A DNA stretch of 57,038 bases from Fontimonas thermophila (GTDB lineage Bacteria > Pseudomonadota > Gammaproteobacteria > Nevskiales > Nevskiaceae). The notes beneath the pieces are model-generated. The model saw nothing but the letters and a program-made list of their open reading frames with translations. It did not search any database and had not been told where the DNA came from. The DNA lies in NCBI RefSeq assembly GCF_900113085.1, contig NZ_FOOC01000013.1:1-57038 (forward strand), written 5' to 3'. Shown in pieces: positions 9,397-18,031 of the stretch (its first letter is position 1; each line of letters starts with the position of its first letter). Both the position numbers and the translations under genes were made by a program.

Positions 9397-11656
9397 TCAT
9401 GAAACCTTGCGCATCGTCGCCACCGCTGGTGGTGATGACGCATTGATGGCGCCAAGAAATTCTTCGGCCCAGCGTCGGTTGTCGTAGTGGCAGACGATCT
9501 CGAAGAGTTGACGTAGCCGTGCACGCGCCTCGGCCTGTCCGATGTTGAGTGCGTGATAACAGGCTTGCGCGAGATCTTCGATGTCATGCGGGTTGGTCAA
9601 TACAGCGCCCTTGAGCTCGGCTGCGGCGCCAGCGAATTCCGACAGGACGAGGACACCGCGGCCATTTGTCAGGCCCTGGACGGCGCCGAATTCCTTGGCG
9701 ACGAGATTGAGTCCATCGCGTAGCGGAGTGATCCACGTCAGATCGGCCATCGCGTAGTAGGCAACCAGTTCTTCGAACGGCAGTGAGCGGAAGAAGAACT
9801 GCACCGGCGTCCAGCCGACACGTGACCAGCGACCATTGATACGGCCGACGGCCTGCTCGATCTGTGTTTGCAGTTGGCGGTAGACCGTCATTTCGCGTGC
9901 GGCGGGCACGCAAATCGTCAGCAGGGTCACTTTGCCGATGAGTCCGGAATGAGCTTCGAGCATGCGCTCAAAGGCCTGCAGTTTTTCGAGCGTACCCTTG
10001 GTGTAATCCAGGCGTTCCACCGACAGCAGCATGCGGGTGCCGGCGAGGCTGCTGCGCAGTTGCTGCATCCGTTGACGGACGTCCTCGCGTTCAAGGGTTG
10101 TCTTGACACGCTGCACGTCCAGTCCCACGGGATGGGCGCCCAGACGCACGATGCGGTGCCCGGCTTCGATGCAGGTTGCATAGCGGTCGAGGCCGACAGC
10201 GCAGCCATAAGTGAGAAAGCGTGGTGCGGCCGAGCTTTCTTCAAGTACACGCACCGGCATCGCGCCGCGCACCACATCGACGAAATTTTCGACCTGGCGC
10301 GGGATGTGAAAGCCGATGTAGTCGCACTGCAGCAGGCTGCCGACGATGGCCCGGCACCAGGGCACGACGTTGAATACATCGGCCGAGGGGAAATAAGTGT
10401 GATGGAAGAACGCGATCTTCAGGTCGTTCCGTTGCTCACGCAGGGCGGCCGGAATCATCCACAGGTTGTAGTCGTGCAGCCATACCGTGGCACCGTGCGC
10501 AGCGTCGCGCGCGATGCGTTCTGCGAAGGCGCGGTTGACTCGCAGGAAGATCTGCCAGTGATCCTCGCGGAAGTGTGCGCGCTCCCAGAACGTGTGCAAC
10601 AGTGGCCAGAACGCTTCCTTGGAGAAGCTTTTGTAGAACACATCCACTTCCTGCTTGCTCATCGGTATGCGCGATACCGTGAGATTCGGGTGGCGGTCGC
10701 CATCGAACTGCGTGTAATCCTCGAAATCCATGCGGGGGGCGCGGATCGACCAGGCCACCCAGGTGCCGGTGCAGCCACCATCGAAAAAGCTCAGCAGCGT
10801 CGGAATGATGCCGTTGGGCGAGGATGGCCGACGCCGTTTGATCTGTCCCTTCTCGATGATTTCCTCGTACGGTAGCCGGTGATAGACGATCAGCAGATCC
10901 GATTTTCCGGACTCGTGCGCTGGCGAGTGATGCGGCGGGATGCCGCTCGTGTCGAGCAAGCCGAAGTGCTCGATGGCCTCCAGGATGCCGCCGCATCCCC
11001 GACGCGAGGCATGCAGCACGTGCGCGCGGCCCTGAGTGGCCTTGAGCAGCCCTTTTTCGGACTGACCGACGCAAACCCCTTTGAAGCCTTGTTCGAACAT
11101 CGAAGGATCGTTGAGCGTGTCGCCGGCGACGAGGACCTCGTTTTCGTCGATCCCCAGATGCTCGACCAGTGCGCGCAAGGTCGATCCCTTGTTGACCCCG
11201 GAGGGGAGGATGTCGAGATAGCGACCGGCGGAGTAGAGCAAATCGCAGCCAAGCGAACGTACGGTATGCGTCAGCGCTGGAGTGATTGCAGCCGACGTAC
11301 AGAAGTATGAGCAGCGTCGCTCCTGCGGGACGTCCTGGCGCTCTAGACCGACGAATCCCTCGAGCGCCGAGGCAACGGCTTGCTCACCCGACCATCGTGC
11401 GTCGATGGCGGCCTGTAACGGTTGCACCGCTTGCTGGGTGGCTCCCTCGACTATCGTCGCGCCGACGTCGCAGATGACGTAGTCCGGGACCGGCAGCGTG
11501 GGGTCCGACAGCAGTGGCAATACCGATTCCAGGCCGCGGCCAGTGACATAGACGAGCCGAATGTCGGGGTGGGTGTTGATCAGCCGGTACAGGCGGAGGC
11601 GATCCTCGGGGGGTGCCGGCCAGGAATGTGCCGTCCAAATCAGTCGCGAGCAGCAT
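9397..11656 (-). CDS. ggpPS: Bifunctional glucosylglycerol-phosphate phosphatase/synthase, with one frameshift near the start
   Basis: The enzyme makes the compatible solute glucosylglycerol from ADP-glucose and glycerol-3-phosphate. The N-terminal third is a HAD phosphatase (YVTGRG, LVAGDTLNDPSMF). From about residue 255 a GT20/OtsA-like synthase follows (WLHDYNLWMIP, FFHHTYFPSADVF, ERLDYTKGTLEKL, TPLRDGLNLVAKEF). This order matches the bifunctional GgpPS known from Azotobacter. The natural start at ATG 11656, with GGAG upstream, encodes MLLATDLDGTFLAGTP, but a G6 run at 11608-11613 (plus strand) shifts the frame. Five bases there would restore it. The open frame from GTG 11670 lacks the catalytic DLDGT. 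Confidence 0.85.
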
Positions 11657-11699
11657 GGCGCGGTCTCCACGTGAAAATAGGAGCGCCACGAGATGAGCA

Positions 11700-11880
11700 G
11701 ACGCGCATTGACTCACATTATATATTAATAAATCAATAAATACATGATTTTAAACAAATTCGTATTCTTATTCGTATATACTTAATTGCCATGCAATGCT
11801 TGTTTTTATCGCAGATATTTTTCAAAAATGAGGAGTCAATTAAAATTTTCTGATTCTTGGTCGAAAAACAACAGGGCAGG
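11700..11880 (-). promoter_or_regulatory. AT-rich promoter region upstream of ggpPS
   Basis: About 170 bases are strikingly AT-rich in an otherwise GC-rich window. A perfect TATAAT lies on the minus strand at 11717-11722, about 60 bases before the ggpPS ATG. No matching -35 hexamer is clear at 16-18 bases, so an activator or alternative sigma factor is possible. The stretch from 11880 to 11969, before the amine oxidase stop, holds no gene I can recognise. Confidence 0.4.
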
Positions 11881-11969
11881 AGGCGCCGGTCGAAGATGCA
11901 CCCGCGGGTCGGCAGAGGCCCGCTGCTGTAAGAGGCTGGCCGGCGATCCGATGGGTGTTTGCAGTAGCT

Positions 11970-13496
11970 TCAGAGCAGGGCAAGGACTTCTTCGGCGGCG
12001 CGTTCGCCCGAGCGCACGGCGCCGTCGAAATAGCCGTTCCAGACTTCCGCGGTTTCGGTTCCGGCCCAGTGCAGCCGTCCGATCGGGGCCCGCAGGGCCT
12101 CGCCGTAATCGAGCCAGACGCCCGGGGGCATGTAGCCGGCGTAGCAGCCGCGCGTCCATTCCTCGGCAGCCCAGTTCTTTTCGATGTAGTCGAGCGGTTC
12201 GGCCGCCTGCTCGCCGAAGTAGCGCACGAAGCTGTCGATCACGCCCTGCCGTCGCTCCTCGCGGCTCTGGCGGAGTGCACGACGGCCATCCTCGCCCTCG
12301 ATGAAGCCCATCATCACGCCGACGTGCGCATCCGGCGGTGAGTTGTCGAACGTGATTTTCACCGGGCCAGTGTCGCTGGTGACCTGGCCGTTGAGGCCGG
12401 AATCGCGCCAGAACGGGGTTGGATAGACGCACTGTACTTTGATCACCGTGCCCATGGGCACGCGCTGGGTGAGTTGATCGCGCAATCCGTCGAGTGCGGG
12501 CGAGTAGCGGATGCGGCCGGCCAGGGTCGGCGGGATTGCGATGATCGCGCGCTGTGCGCGGACGCTGAAACGCTCGCCGCGTACTGTCACCGATCGGGCA
12601 TCGTACGCGATCTGGGTCACCGGCGCGTTGAGCAGTACTCGGTCTCCCAGTTCTTCGGCCATGCGCAATGCGATGCGTTGCGAGCCGCCGACGATGCGTG
12701 ATTCCTGGGCCCCGCCGGTGGTATTGATCAGGTGGTCGAGGCTGCCGGCCGAATGGATGTAGAACAGCACATGCAGCAGGGATAGATCGCGGGGCTGGGC
12801 GCTGAAGACGGCCTCGATCGCGAGTTGCAGCAGATCACGCCCTCCCGGCGTGAACAGATTCGCATCCACCCACGACTGGAAGGTTTGGCTGTCCCAGGCT
12901 ATGGCATCGGTGGCGGTCCATGGTGCCTCAAGGGGTACGCGCGCAGCCATGTCGTTGAGCTGCTGGATGGCGACGGCGGCTTCTGCGGCGCCAGCCGGAT
13001 CCGTCGGGGGGATACGGTTGAGTCCGAGGTTCAGCGGATCGGCCGGAAAGAGGTGGCCGTAGGGGACGAGCTGGCCATTGCGATAATCAAGGTAATCGCC
13101 GATGTCCCAGGTCTTGAACGTTTCCAGGCCCAATTCCGCGATCAACGCGAGGACGCGGTCCTGCGTCGGTCCGACCCATTGGCCACCGACTTCAACGATC
13201 GTCCCTGGCCGGGCCGGAGCGGCCAGCGGGTGATTGAGGGCGCGCCCGCCGACGCGGTCGCGTGCTTCAACGACCAGCGTGCGCACACCCGATGCCGTGA
13301 GGCGGCGAGCCGCGGTCAGACCGGCCAGACCGGCGCCGACGATGACGACGTCGGTTGTGTGATCGCCGCTGGCCGTGTCGGCGGCATGGGCTGCCGCGAG
13401 CGGACTGCTGTCACCGCAGCCGGTCAAGGCAGCACCGGTGCCGAGAAGGGTGGCGCCGGCAAGCAGGCGGCGGCGGGTGTGATCAATGTCGGTCAT
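11970..13496 (-). CDS. Exported FAD-dependent amine oxidase (lipoprotein, Tat-type signal)
   Basis: A 508-residue flavin monoamine oxidase-like enzyme that would oxidise a primary or secondary amine to aldehyde, ammonia and peroxide. The N-terminus has a twin-arginine stretch RRRLLAG (residues 8-14) and a lipobox LTGC (24-27), so it is probably exported folded and lipidated. The FAD dinucleotide motif VIVGAGLAGLTAARR covers residues 52-66, with GGRA next to it. Near the end, LHWAGTETAEVWNGYFDGAV is the family's C-terminal FAD-binding signature. It lies 111 bases downstream of the GDPD-nitrilase fusion gene on the same strand and is probably co-transcribed with it. The amine substrate is unknown. 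Confidence 0.9.
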   Translation of the reverse strand: MTDIDHTRRRLLAGATLLGTGAALTGCGDSSPLAAAHAADTASGDHTTDVVIVGAGLAGLTAARRLTASGVRTLVVEARDRVGGRALNHPLAAPARPGTIVEVGGQWVGPTQDRVLALIAELGLETFKTWDIGDYLDYRNGQLVPYGHLFPADPLNLGLNRIPPTDPAGAAEAAVAIQQLNDMAARVPLEAPWTATDAIAWDSQTFQSWVDANLFTPGGRDLLQLAIEAVFSAQPRDLSLLHVLFYIHSAGSLDHLINTTGGAQESRIVGGSQRIALRMAEELGDRVLLNAPVTQIAYDARSVTVRGERFSVRAQRAIIAIPPTLAGRIRYSPALDGLRDQLTQRVPMGTVIKVQCVYPTPFWRDSGLNGQVTSDTGPVKITFDNSPPDAHVGVMMGFIEGEDGRRALRQSREERRQGVIDSFVRYFGEQAAEPLDYIEKNWAAEEWTRGCYAGYMPPGVWLDYGEALRAPIGRLHWAGTETAEVWNGYFDGAVRSGERAAEEVLALL

Positions 13497-13607
13497 TGGT
13501 TCTTCCTCGGTTTCATGGAAGGTTTCATGGGCGCGGTGCGTGTTCGGTGTGCTGCCGGAGCGTGCGGGATGTACGGCCGCGATCCGCGCTTCGTGGGCTG
13601 CCGCGGA

Positions 13608-16040
13608 TCAGCGGGTGAAATCGGCCCACACCGCGGTCTCCAGATAGTCGTTCTCCAATGCATCGCCGCTGCCGGGTGCGAGTGCGGCCGCGACGGCGCG
13701 CAGCTCGGCGCGCGGCGCATCGGGGACGACCCATGGTGCCAGTGCGATGAATTCGCGCTTTTCACCCTGGAATACGCGATAGGCCTCGAGATCAACGCCG
13801 GGTTCGAATTCCAGGTTGCCGACGTAATGCCGTAGCGGCGCCTGCGCACCGCGGGCGGTGATGGCCGACTGCCCGTCGAAGACCAGATCCAGCAGATTGC
13901 CGACCAGATGCGGGGTGACGTTGTAGCGGAAGCGCACCGTTGGGTCGGCGACGGTGCGCCAGGTCGACAGCATCCATTCCAGCGGTTGCCAGCCTCCCGC
14001 CTGGTTCGTGGCCCAGCGTCCGGGATTGGCCTCGGCCTGGATCACCACGTCGACGCCGAGCGCATCCATGCACGGCATGTAGCGGGCGCGCACGTCGGCG
14101 CAGGGCTGGAAGTCTGCCGGGCGCTGACCGAAGTCATAGCCCCACTGAAAAGCCGGCAGCGAGGTGGCAAATCCGAGGCGGAAACCTTCGATCTCGATGC
14201 CCGCGGCGTTGGCCAGTGCGGCATCGCCCTCGGCGGGACCTTCGTCGAGTGCGAGCACGGTCAGCTCGATGTCGGTCAGCGGCACCTTGTGGTTGCGGAA
14301 CAGCAGATTGGTTTCGCCCTTGGGCGCCTCGGGATGGATGTCCACCGGCCCCCAGATCGCGGTCTGGTTGGTGACCACCGGTTCGGTGGCGATGTACACC
14401 TCGTCGACGGAATCCAGGTCTGGATCTTTGAACAGCGCGATGTCGAGTGGGTCGCGCGAGGCACGGTACCGCGCCATGTTGTTGGAGGCGACGACATAGA
14501 CGCCATAGTCACGCGCGATGTCGGAGAAGGTCTGCGAATAAGCGCGCGCGAACGTATCGGTGGCGGCGAGCAGCACCTGTTTGCGCGGATCGACCGGCCC
14601 GAACATGGCCTGATAAGCGGCGATCTGCGGTGCGTAGGATGTGTTGAGCAAGCCCAGTGCGGCGACGATGCCCAGTGGCGCCGCATCGCCGGCCGGCGCA
14701 CGCAGCGGGGTTTGCGCCTGTTCGCGCACCAGCGCTCCGCGCGAGCCGGTGGCCAGCGTCATCAGGCCGATGTCTTCGTTGAACACGACCAGCATCGGCA
14801 GACCCGGTTGCATCAAGGGCACGGCGTGATCTTCCATCAGGCAGCGCATCTTGGTCCGAAAGCTCGCATAGCTTTCGACGTGGCGGACGTCGTGCTTGAA
14901 CTGGATACCGACGACGCGCAGTCTGGCGTGGGGTGCTGCAGCACCGCTGGCCGGTTGCCAGCGCGCCGGCCGTAGCGCGGCGCACACCTCCGGGCTGGGC
15001 CGGTCGGGCATGCCCGGCAGCGGATTGCCGGGCGACGGCGGACAGGCCGGCAGCGGCGGCACGCCGTCGGGCGTGAGTTTGTCCGGCAAGGGGCGTTGTC
15101 GCAGATGCAGGGCGCAGCCCGGGTAATTGGTGATCAGCCCGTCCACGCCCAGTGCAAGCGTCGTCTGCTGATCGCGCGCGGTATCGACGGTATAGGGCAC
15201 CACGGCCTTGCCTGCTGCGTGCGCGAGTGCGACGAACGCAGCGTCGAAATCGGGTGCGTCGAAATTCGGGGCACTGATGTCGTGACCGCCGGCAGTCGTG
15301 TAGGCGAGATTCATCGTTGCCGTCTGGCCGGTACTGCTGGTGGTCAGCAACTGTGTGCGGATTGCGGGATTACGGCGTTTGACCGCATCCAGCGTCGGCG
15401 GCCAGAACGATTGCACGACGATGCGTTCGGCAAGAGCGTAGGCTTCCAGCAAGGGCAGCAGCACGTCGGCGCTGCGTGTGCCGACCGGATCGAAGTTGGT
15501 TTCGCCCGGAATGTTCTTGATTTCGATCGACAGCCGTGGCGGGCAGGGCAGGGTTGCGTGCCAGTCCAGCACCTCGCGCAAGCTCGGTATCCGCACGCCG
15601 GTGCCCCGCAACGGATGCGCCAGCCCGGTGTCGGGCGCGGTCGTCGCCTGTCCGGGCGCAAACCAGTAAGCCGCATCGCAGGCGCGGATCTGTGCCAGCG
15701 TCCACGCGCCGACGGTGCCGCTGCAATCGGTGGTGCGGTCGAGGGTGTCGTCGTGGATCACCACGAGTTCGCCGTCGGCGGTGAGCTGGACGTCGAGTTC
15801 GATTTCATCGACCCCCAGGCGGACAGCGTTGGCAAAGGCCAGCAGGGTGTTCTCCGGGGCATAGGCCGCACCGCCGCGATGCGCCGAAACGAAGCCACCA
15901 CTGCTGTGCAGCGTGCAGGCCCCGGCCTGTATCTGCGGCCGCTGCGACGATCCACAACCCAGCAGCGCGGCTGCAAGGACACCAGCGCCGATGCGCCACA
16001 AGCCGCGGTCCCGCCCAATGCCCATGCCCCGTCCCCACAT
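13608..16040 (-). CDS. Lipoprotein fusing a glycerophosphodiester phosphodiesterase with a nitrilase-type carbon-nitrogen hydrolase
   Basis: An 810-residue exported protein with lipobox LLGC at residues 26-29. Residues about 50-330 form a GDPD domain with full catalytic signatures: HRGG (54-57), PENT (62-65), EIELDV (79-84) and VIHDDTLDR (H96). From about residue 385 (RLRVVGIQF) a carbon-nitrogen hydrolase domain follows. It shows a candidate Glu (VVFNEDIGL), Lys (NHKVPLTD) and Cys (PCADVRARYM) as a nitrilase triad. A proline-rich linker joins the two. The pairing suggests cleavage of both a phosphodiester and an amide in one lipid-derived substrate, which is inference. It is first in an operon with the amine oxidase. 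Confidence 0.85.
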   Translation of the reverse strand: MWGRGMGIGRDRGLWRIGAGVLAAALLGCGSSQRPQIQAGACTLHSSGGFVSAHRGGAAYAPENTLLAFANAVRLGVDEIELDVQLTADGELVVIHDDTLDRTTDCSGTVGAWTLAQIRACDAAYWFAPGQATTAPDTGLAHPLRGTGVRIPSLREVLDWHATLPCPPRLSIEIKNIPGETNFDPVGTRSADVLLPLLEAYALAERIVVQSFWPPTLDAVKRRNPAIRTQLLTTSSTGQTATMNLAYTTAGGHDISAPNFDAPDFDAAFVALAHAAGKAVVPYTVDTARDQQTTLALGVDGLITNYPGCALHLRQRPLPDKLTPDGVPPLPACPPSPGNPLPGMPDRPSPEVCAALRPARWQPASGAAAPHARLRVVGIQFKHDVRHVESYASFRTKMRCLMEDHAVPLMQPGLPMLVVFNEDIGLMTLATGSRGALVREQAQTPLRAPAGDAAPLGIVAALGLLNTSYAPQIAAYQAMFGPVDPRKQVLLAATDTFARAYSQTFSDIARDYGVYVVASNNMARYRASRDPLDIALFKDPDLDSVDEVYIATEPVVTNQTAIWGPVDIHPEAPKGETNLLFRNHKVPLTDIELTVLALDEGPAEGDAALANAAGIEIEGFRLGFATSLPAFQWGYDFGQRPADFQPCADVRARYMPCMDALGVDVVIQAEANPGRWATNQAGGWQPLEWMLSTWRTVADPTVRFRYNVTPHLVGNLLDLVFDGQSAITARGAQAPLRHYVGNLEFEPGVDLEAYRVFQGEKREFIALAPWVVPDAPRAELRAVAAALAPGSGDALENDYLETAVWADFTR

Positions 16041-16042
16041 CG

Positions 16043-16061
16043 TTTATCGTACGCGTATAAA
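16043..16061. promoter_or_regulatory. Second quasi-palindrome in the divergent intergenic region
   Basis: TTTATCGTACGCGTATAAA has five matching outer base pairs around overlapping CGTACG and ACGCGT palindromes. It starts three bases upstream of the GDPD-fusion start codon, between it and the TetR gene. It may be a promoter element or a weak second operator. Confidence 0.3.
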
Positions 16062-16074
16062 TTAGGTGGACGCC

Positions 16075-16088
16075 TTTGACCGGTCAAA
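16075..16088. promoter_or_regulatory. Candidate TetR operator, perfect 14-base palindrome
   Basis: TTTGACCGGTCAAA is a perfect inverted repeat in the gap between the divergently transcribed GDPD-nitrilase gene and the TetR gene, 18 bases before the chosen TetR start. TetR proteins usually bind palindromes in just such gaps. It also argues against the in-frame TTG at 16076 as the TetR start, because that would put the operator inside the gene. Confidence 0.5.
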
Positions 16089-16105
16089 CCTTGTCGTGGT
16101 CTGAA

Positions 16106-16750
16106 ATGTCCCGATCATCCGCTCGAGTTTCCCGTGCATCGCGCATCGGCCGTCCGCGGCGCACGCCGGATCAGTCGGCCGAGGTACGCGCGCGCGTCAT
16201 CGAAGTGGCGCGCCGCTTGTTTGCCGAAGAGGGCTTCGAGGCCGTGAGCATGCGCCGCATCGCCGCGTCGGCCGGCTGTGCGCCGATGACGCTGTATGGG
16301 TATTTCCACAGCAAGAACGAGATCCTGCGCTATATCTGGGCGGTGTTCTTCGACGAGTTGTTCGCGCGTATCGCCAGTGTCGGTACCGAAGGTCCGGCGC
16401 ATCTGCGCCTGCGCCGTGTCTGCACGATCTATCTCGATTACTGGATCGCGCATCCGGACCGCTACCGCATGGTGTTTCTCAATGAAGATCGGGTGGGACC
16501 TGGCGAGCGCTACTACGTCGAATCGTCGGCAATCGTCGAGCGCTACGGGTGTTTTTCCGATCTCGTCGCCGCGGCCCAGGCCGAGGGTATGGCCTGGCCC
16601 GGCGATCCGCGACGACTCGCCGAGACGCTGGTCTGCGGCTTGCAGGGCATCGCCCACTGCCTGATCACCGTCCCCGAGTATCCGTGGTCTGCATCGGCGG
16701 AACAGCTGCTCGAGCGCATGCTCGCTGTCGTGCTGCGGCTCGCGGCATAG
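16106..16750 (+). CDS. TetR/AcrR-family transcriptional regulator
   Basis: A 214-residue regulator from ATG 16106. The N-terminal DNA-binding domain reads RRLFAEEGFEAVSMRRIAASAG then CAPMTLYGYFHSKNEILRYI, a standard TetR helix-turn-helix. The rest is an all-helical ligand domain, similar to those with a C-terminal WHG-type region. It is divergent from the GDPD-nitrilase / amine-oxidase pair, so it is the likely local repressor, perhaps released by an amine or lipid product. An alternative TTG start at 16076 adds ten residues and would overlap the palindrome. Confidence 0.88.
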   Translation: MSRSSARVSRASRIGRPRRTPDQSAEVRARVIEVARRLFAEEGFEAVSMRRIAASAGCAPMTLYGYFHSKNEILRYIWAVFFDELFARIASVGTEGPAHLRLRRVCTIYLDYWIAHPDRYRMVFLNEDRVGPGERYYVESSAIVERYGCFSDLVAAAQAEGMAWPGDPRRLAETLVCGLQGIAHCLITVPEYPWSASAEQLLERMLAVVLRLAA

Positions 16751-16837
16751 CCTGCGTCGTTTGCCCGATGCTGTTCAAATCCGTCCCATATCCGTAATCT
16801 TCATTTACGCTCGTCCACCTGAACCGGAATCACGCAC

Positions 16838-17446
16838 TTGGAAACGACCGTCAAAGCCACCAACGTCGTCTGGCATCCGCACCACGTTTCGCGCGAGGAG
16901 CGCGCCGCGCAAAAGAAACAAAAGCCCTGTGTGATCTGGTTTACCGGGCTTTCTGGCGCCGGCAAATCGACCATCGCCAACGCGCTCGAAGGCGAGCTCT
17001 ACCGACGCGGCTATCACAGCTACCTGCTCGACGGCGACAACATCCGCCACGGCCTCAACAAGGACCTGGGTTTTTCCGATGCCGACCGGGTCGAAAATAT
17101 CCGGCGCATCGGTGAGGTCGCCAAGCTGTTCGCCGATGCCGGCCTGATCGTACTCACCGCGTTCATTTCGCCGTTTCGCGCGGATCGCGAGATGATCCGC
17201 AAAATCATGCCGCCCGGAGAATTCTTCGAGGTCTATGTGCACGCGCCGCTGGATCTGTGCGAAAGCCGCGATCCCAAAGGGCTGTACAAGAAGGCGCGCG
17301 CCGGCCAGATCAAGAATTTCACCGGCATCGACTCGCCCTACGAAGCGCCGGAGAATCCGGAGTTGACGATCAACACTGGCGAGCTGACGGTCGAACAGTC
17401 GGTGCAAAAGCTGCTGGCCTTCCTCAAGGAGCGTGGCCGACTGTGA
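16838..17446 (+). CDS. cysC: Adenylylsulfate kinase
   Basis: CysC phosphorylates adenosine 5'-phosphosulfate to PAPS. The protein is 202 residues and starts from TTG 16838. The P-loop GLSGAGKST is at residues 37-45. [16 protein letters not shown] and [25 protein letters not shown] follow as in the family, and [23 protein letters not shown] holds the late substrate-binding segment. It is a standalone kinase, not fused to cysN or cysD, and no other sulfate-assimilation genes adjoin it. It may serve sulfation rather than reduction. A strong terminator follows. Confidence 0.95.
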   Translation: METTVKATNVVWHPHHVSREERAAQKKQKPCVIWFTGLSGAGKSTIANALEGELYRRGYHSYLLDGDNIRHGLNKDLGFSDADRVENIRRIGEVAKLFADAGLIVLTAFISPFRADREMIRKIMPPGEFFEVYVHAPLDLCESRDPKGLYKKARAGQIKNFTGIDSPYEAPENPELTINTGELTVEQSVQKLLAFLKERGRL

Positions 17447-17465
17447 TCCGTTCGGTCTGAATGCA

Positions 17466-17494
17466 AAAAGGCCGCGCTGGGCGCGCGGCCTTTT
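17466..17494. terminator. Bidirectional rho-independent terminator between cysC and gpx
   Basis: AAAAGGCCGCGC (17466-17477) and GCGCGGCCTTTT (17483-17494) form a perfect 12-base stem with a 5-base loop. A-runs and T-runs on the two sides let it terminate both the plus-strand cysC and the minus-strand gpx transcripts. Confidence 0.88.
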
Positions 17495-17517
17495 CCGTTT
17501 ACGGCCAAAGATGGGGC

Positions 17518-17997
17518 TTACAACAGCCGGGCGATGTCGGCCTCGATCTTTTCCGGTGTGTCCATCGAGCCGTAGCGCTTGACCACCTTGCCGTCGCGGC
17601 CGACCAGGAACTTGGTGAAATTCCACTTGATGGCCTCGCTGCCGAGCACGCCGGGAGCCTCGGCCTTGAGGTGCTTGTAGAGCGGATGGGCGTTGGCGCC
17701 GTTGACTTCGATCTTGGCGTAGAGCGGGAAGGTGACGTCGTAGTTGAGCGAACAGAAGTTCTTGATCTCGTTTTCGTCGCCCGGCTCCTGGTGACCGAAC
17801 TGATCGCAGGGAAAGCCGAGAATCACCAACCCCTTGTCCTTGTATTTGCGCCACAGGGCTTCCAGGCCCTTGTACTGCGGCGTGAAGCCGCATTTGCTGG
17901 CGACGTTGACGATCAGCAGGACCTTGCCTTTGTAGGCATCGAGTTTCTGCATCTGTCCGTCGATGGTTTTGGCTTCGAAGTCATAGACCGTCGTCAT
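17518..17997 (-). CDS. Glutathione peroxidase (cysteine type)
   Basis: A 159-residue thiol peroxidase that reduces hydroperoxides. The catalytic tetrad is visible: Cys36 in NVASKCGFTPQY, Gln in GFPCDQFGHQEPG (residue 66), and Trp-Asn in IKWNFTKFLV. The second Cys in GFPCDQF is the usual resolving Cys of thioredoxin-dependent members. There is no selenocysteine. No signal peptide is seen, so it is cytoplasmic. It is separated by 34 bases from the acyl-CoA dehydrogenase gene upstream and may share its transcript. Confidence 0.95.
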   Translation of the reverse strand: MTTVYDFEAKTIDGQMQKLDAYKGKVLLIVNVASKCGFTPQYKGLEALWRKYKDKGLVILGFPCDQFGHQEPGDENEIKNFCSLNYDVTFPLYAKIEVNGANAHPLYKHLKAEAPGVLGSEAIKWNFTKFLVGRDGKVVKRYGSMDTPEKIEADIARLL

Positions 17998-18031
17998 CTG
18001 CGCTCTCCGTGGTGACCGATCGTGGGGCGGT

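Noticed and set aside
12825-13835. A 336-codon plus-strand frame opposite the amine oxidase
   Set aside because: No recognisable domain, biased composition, and the opposite strand holds a clear enzyme.
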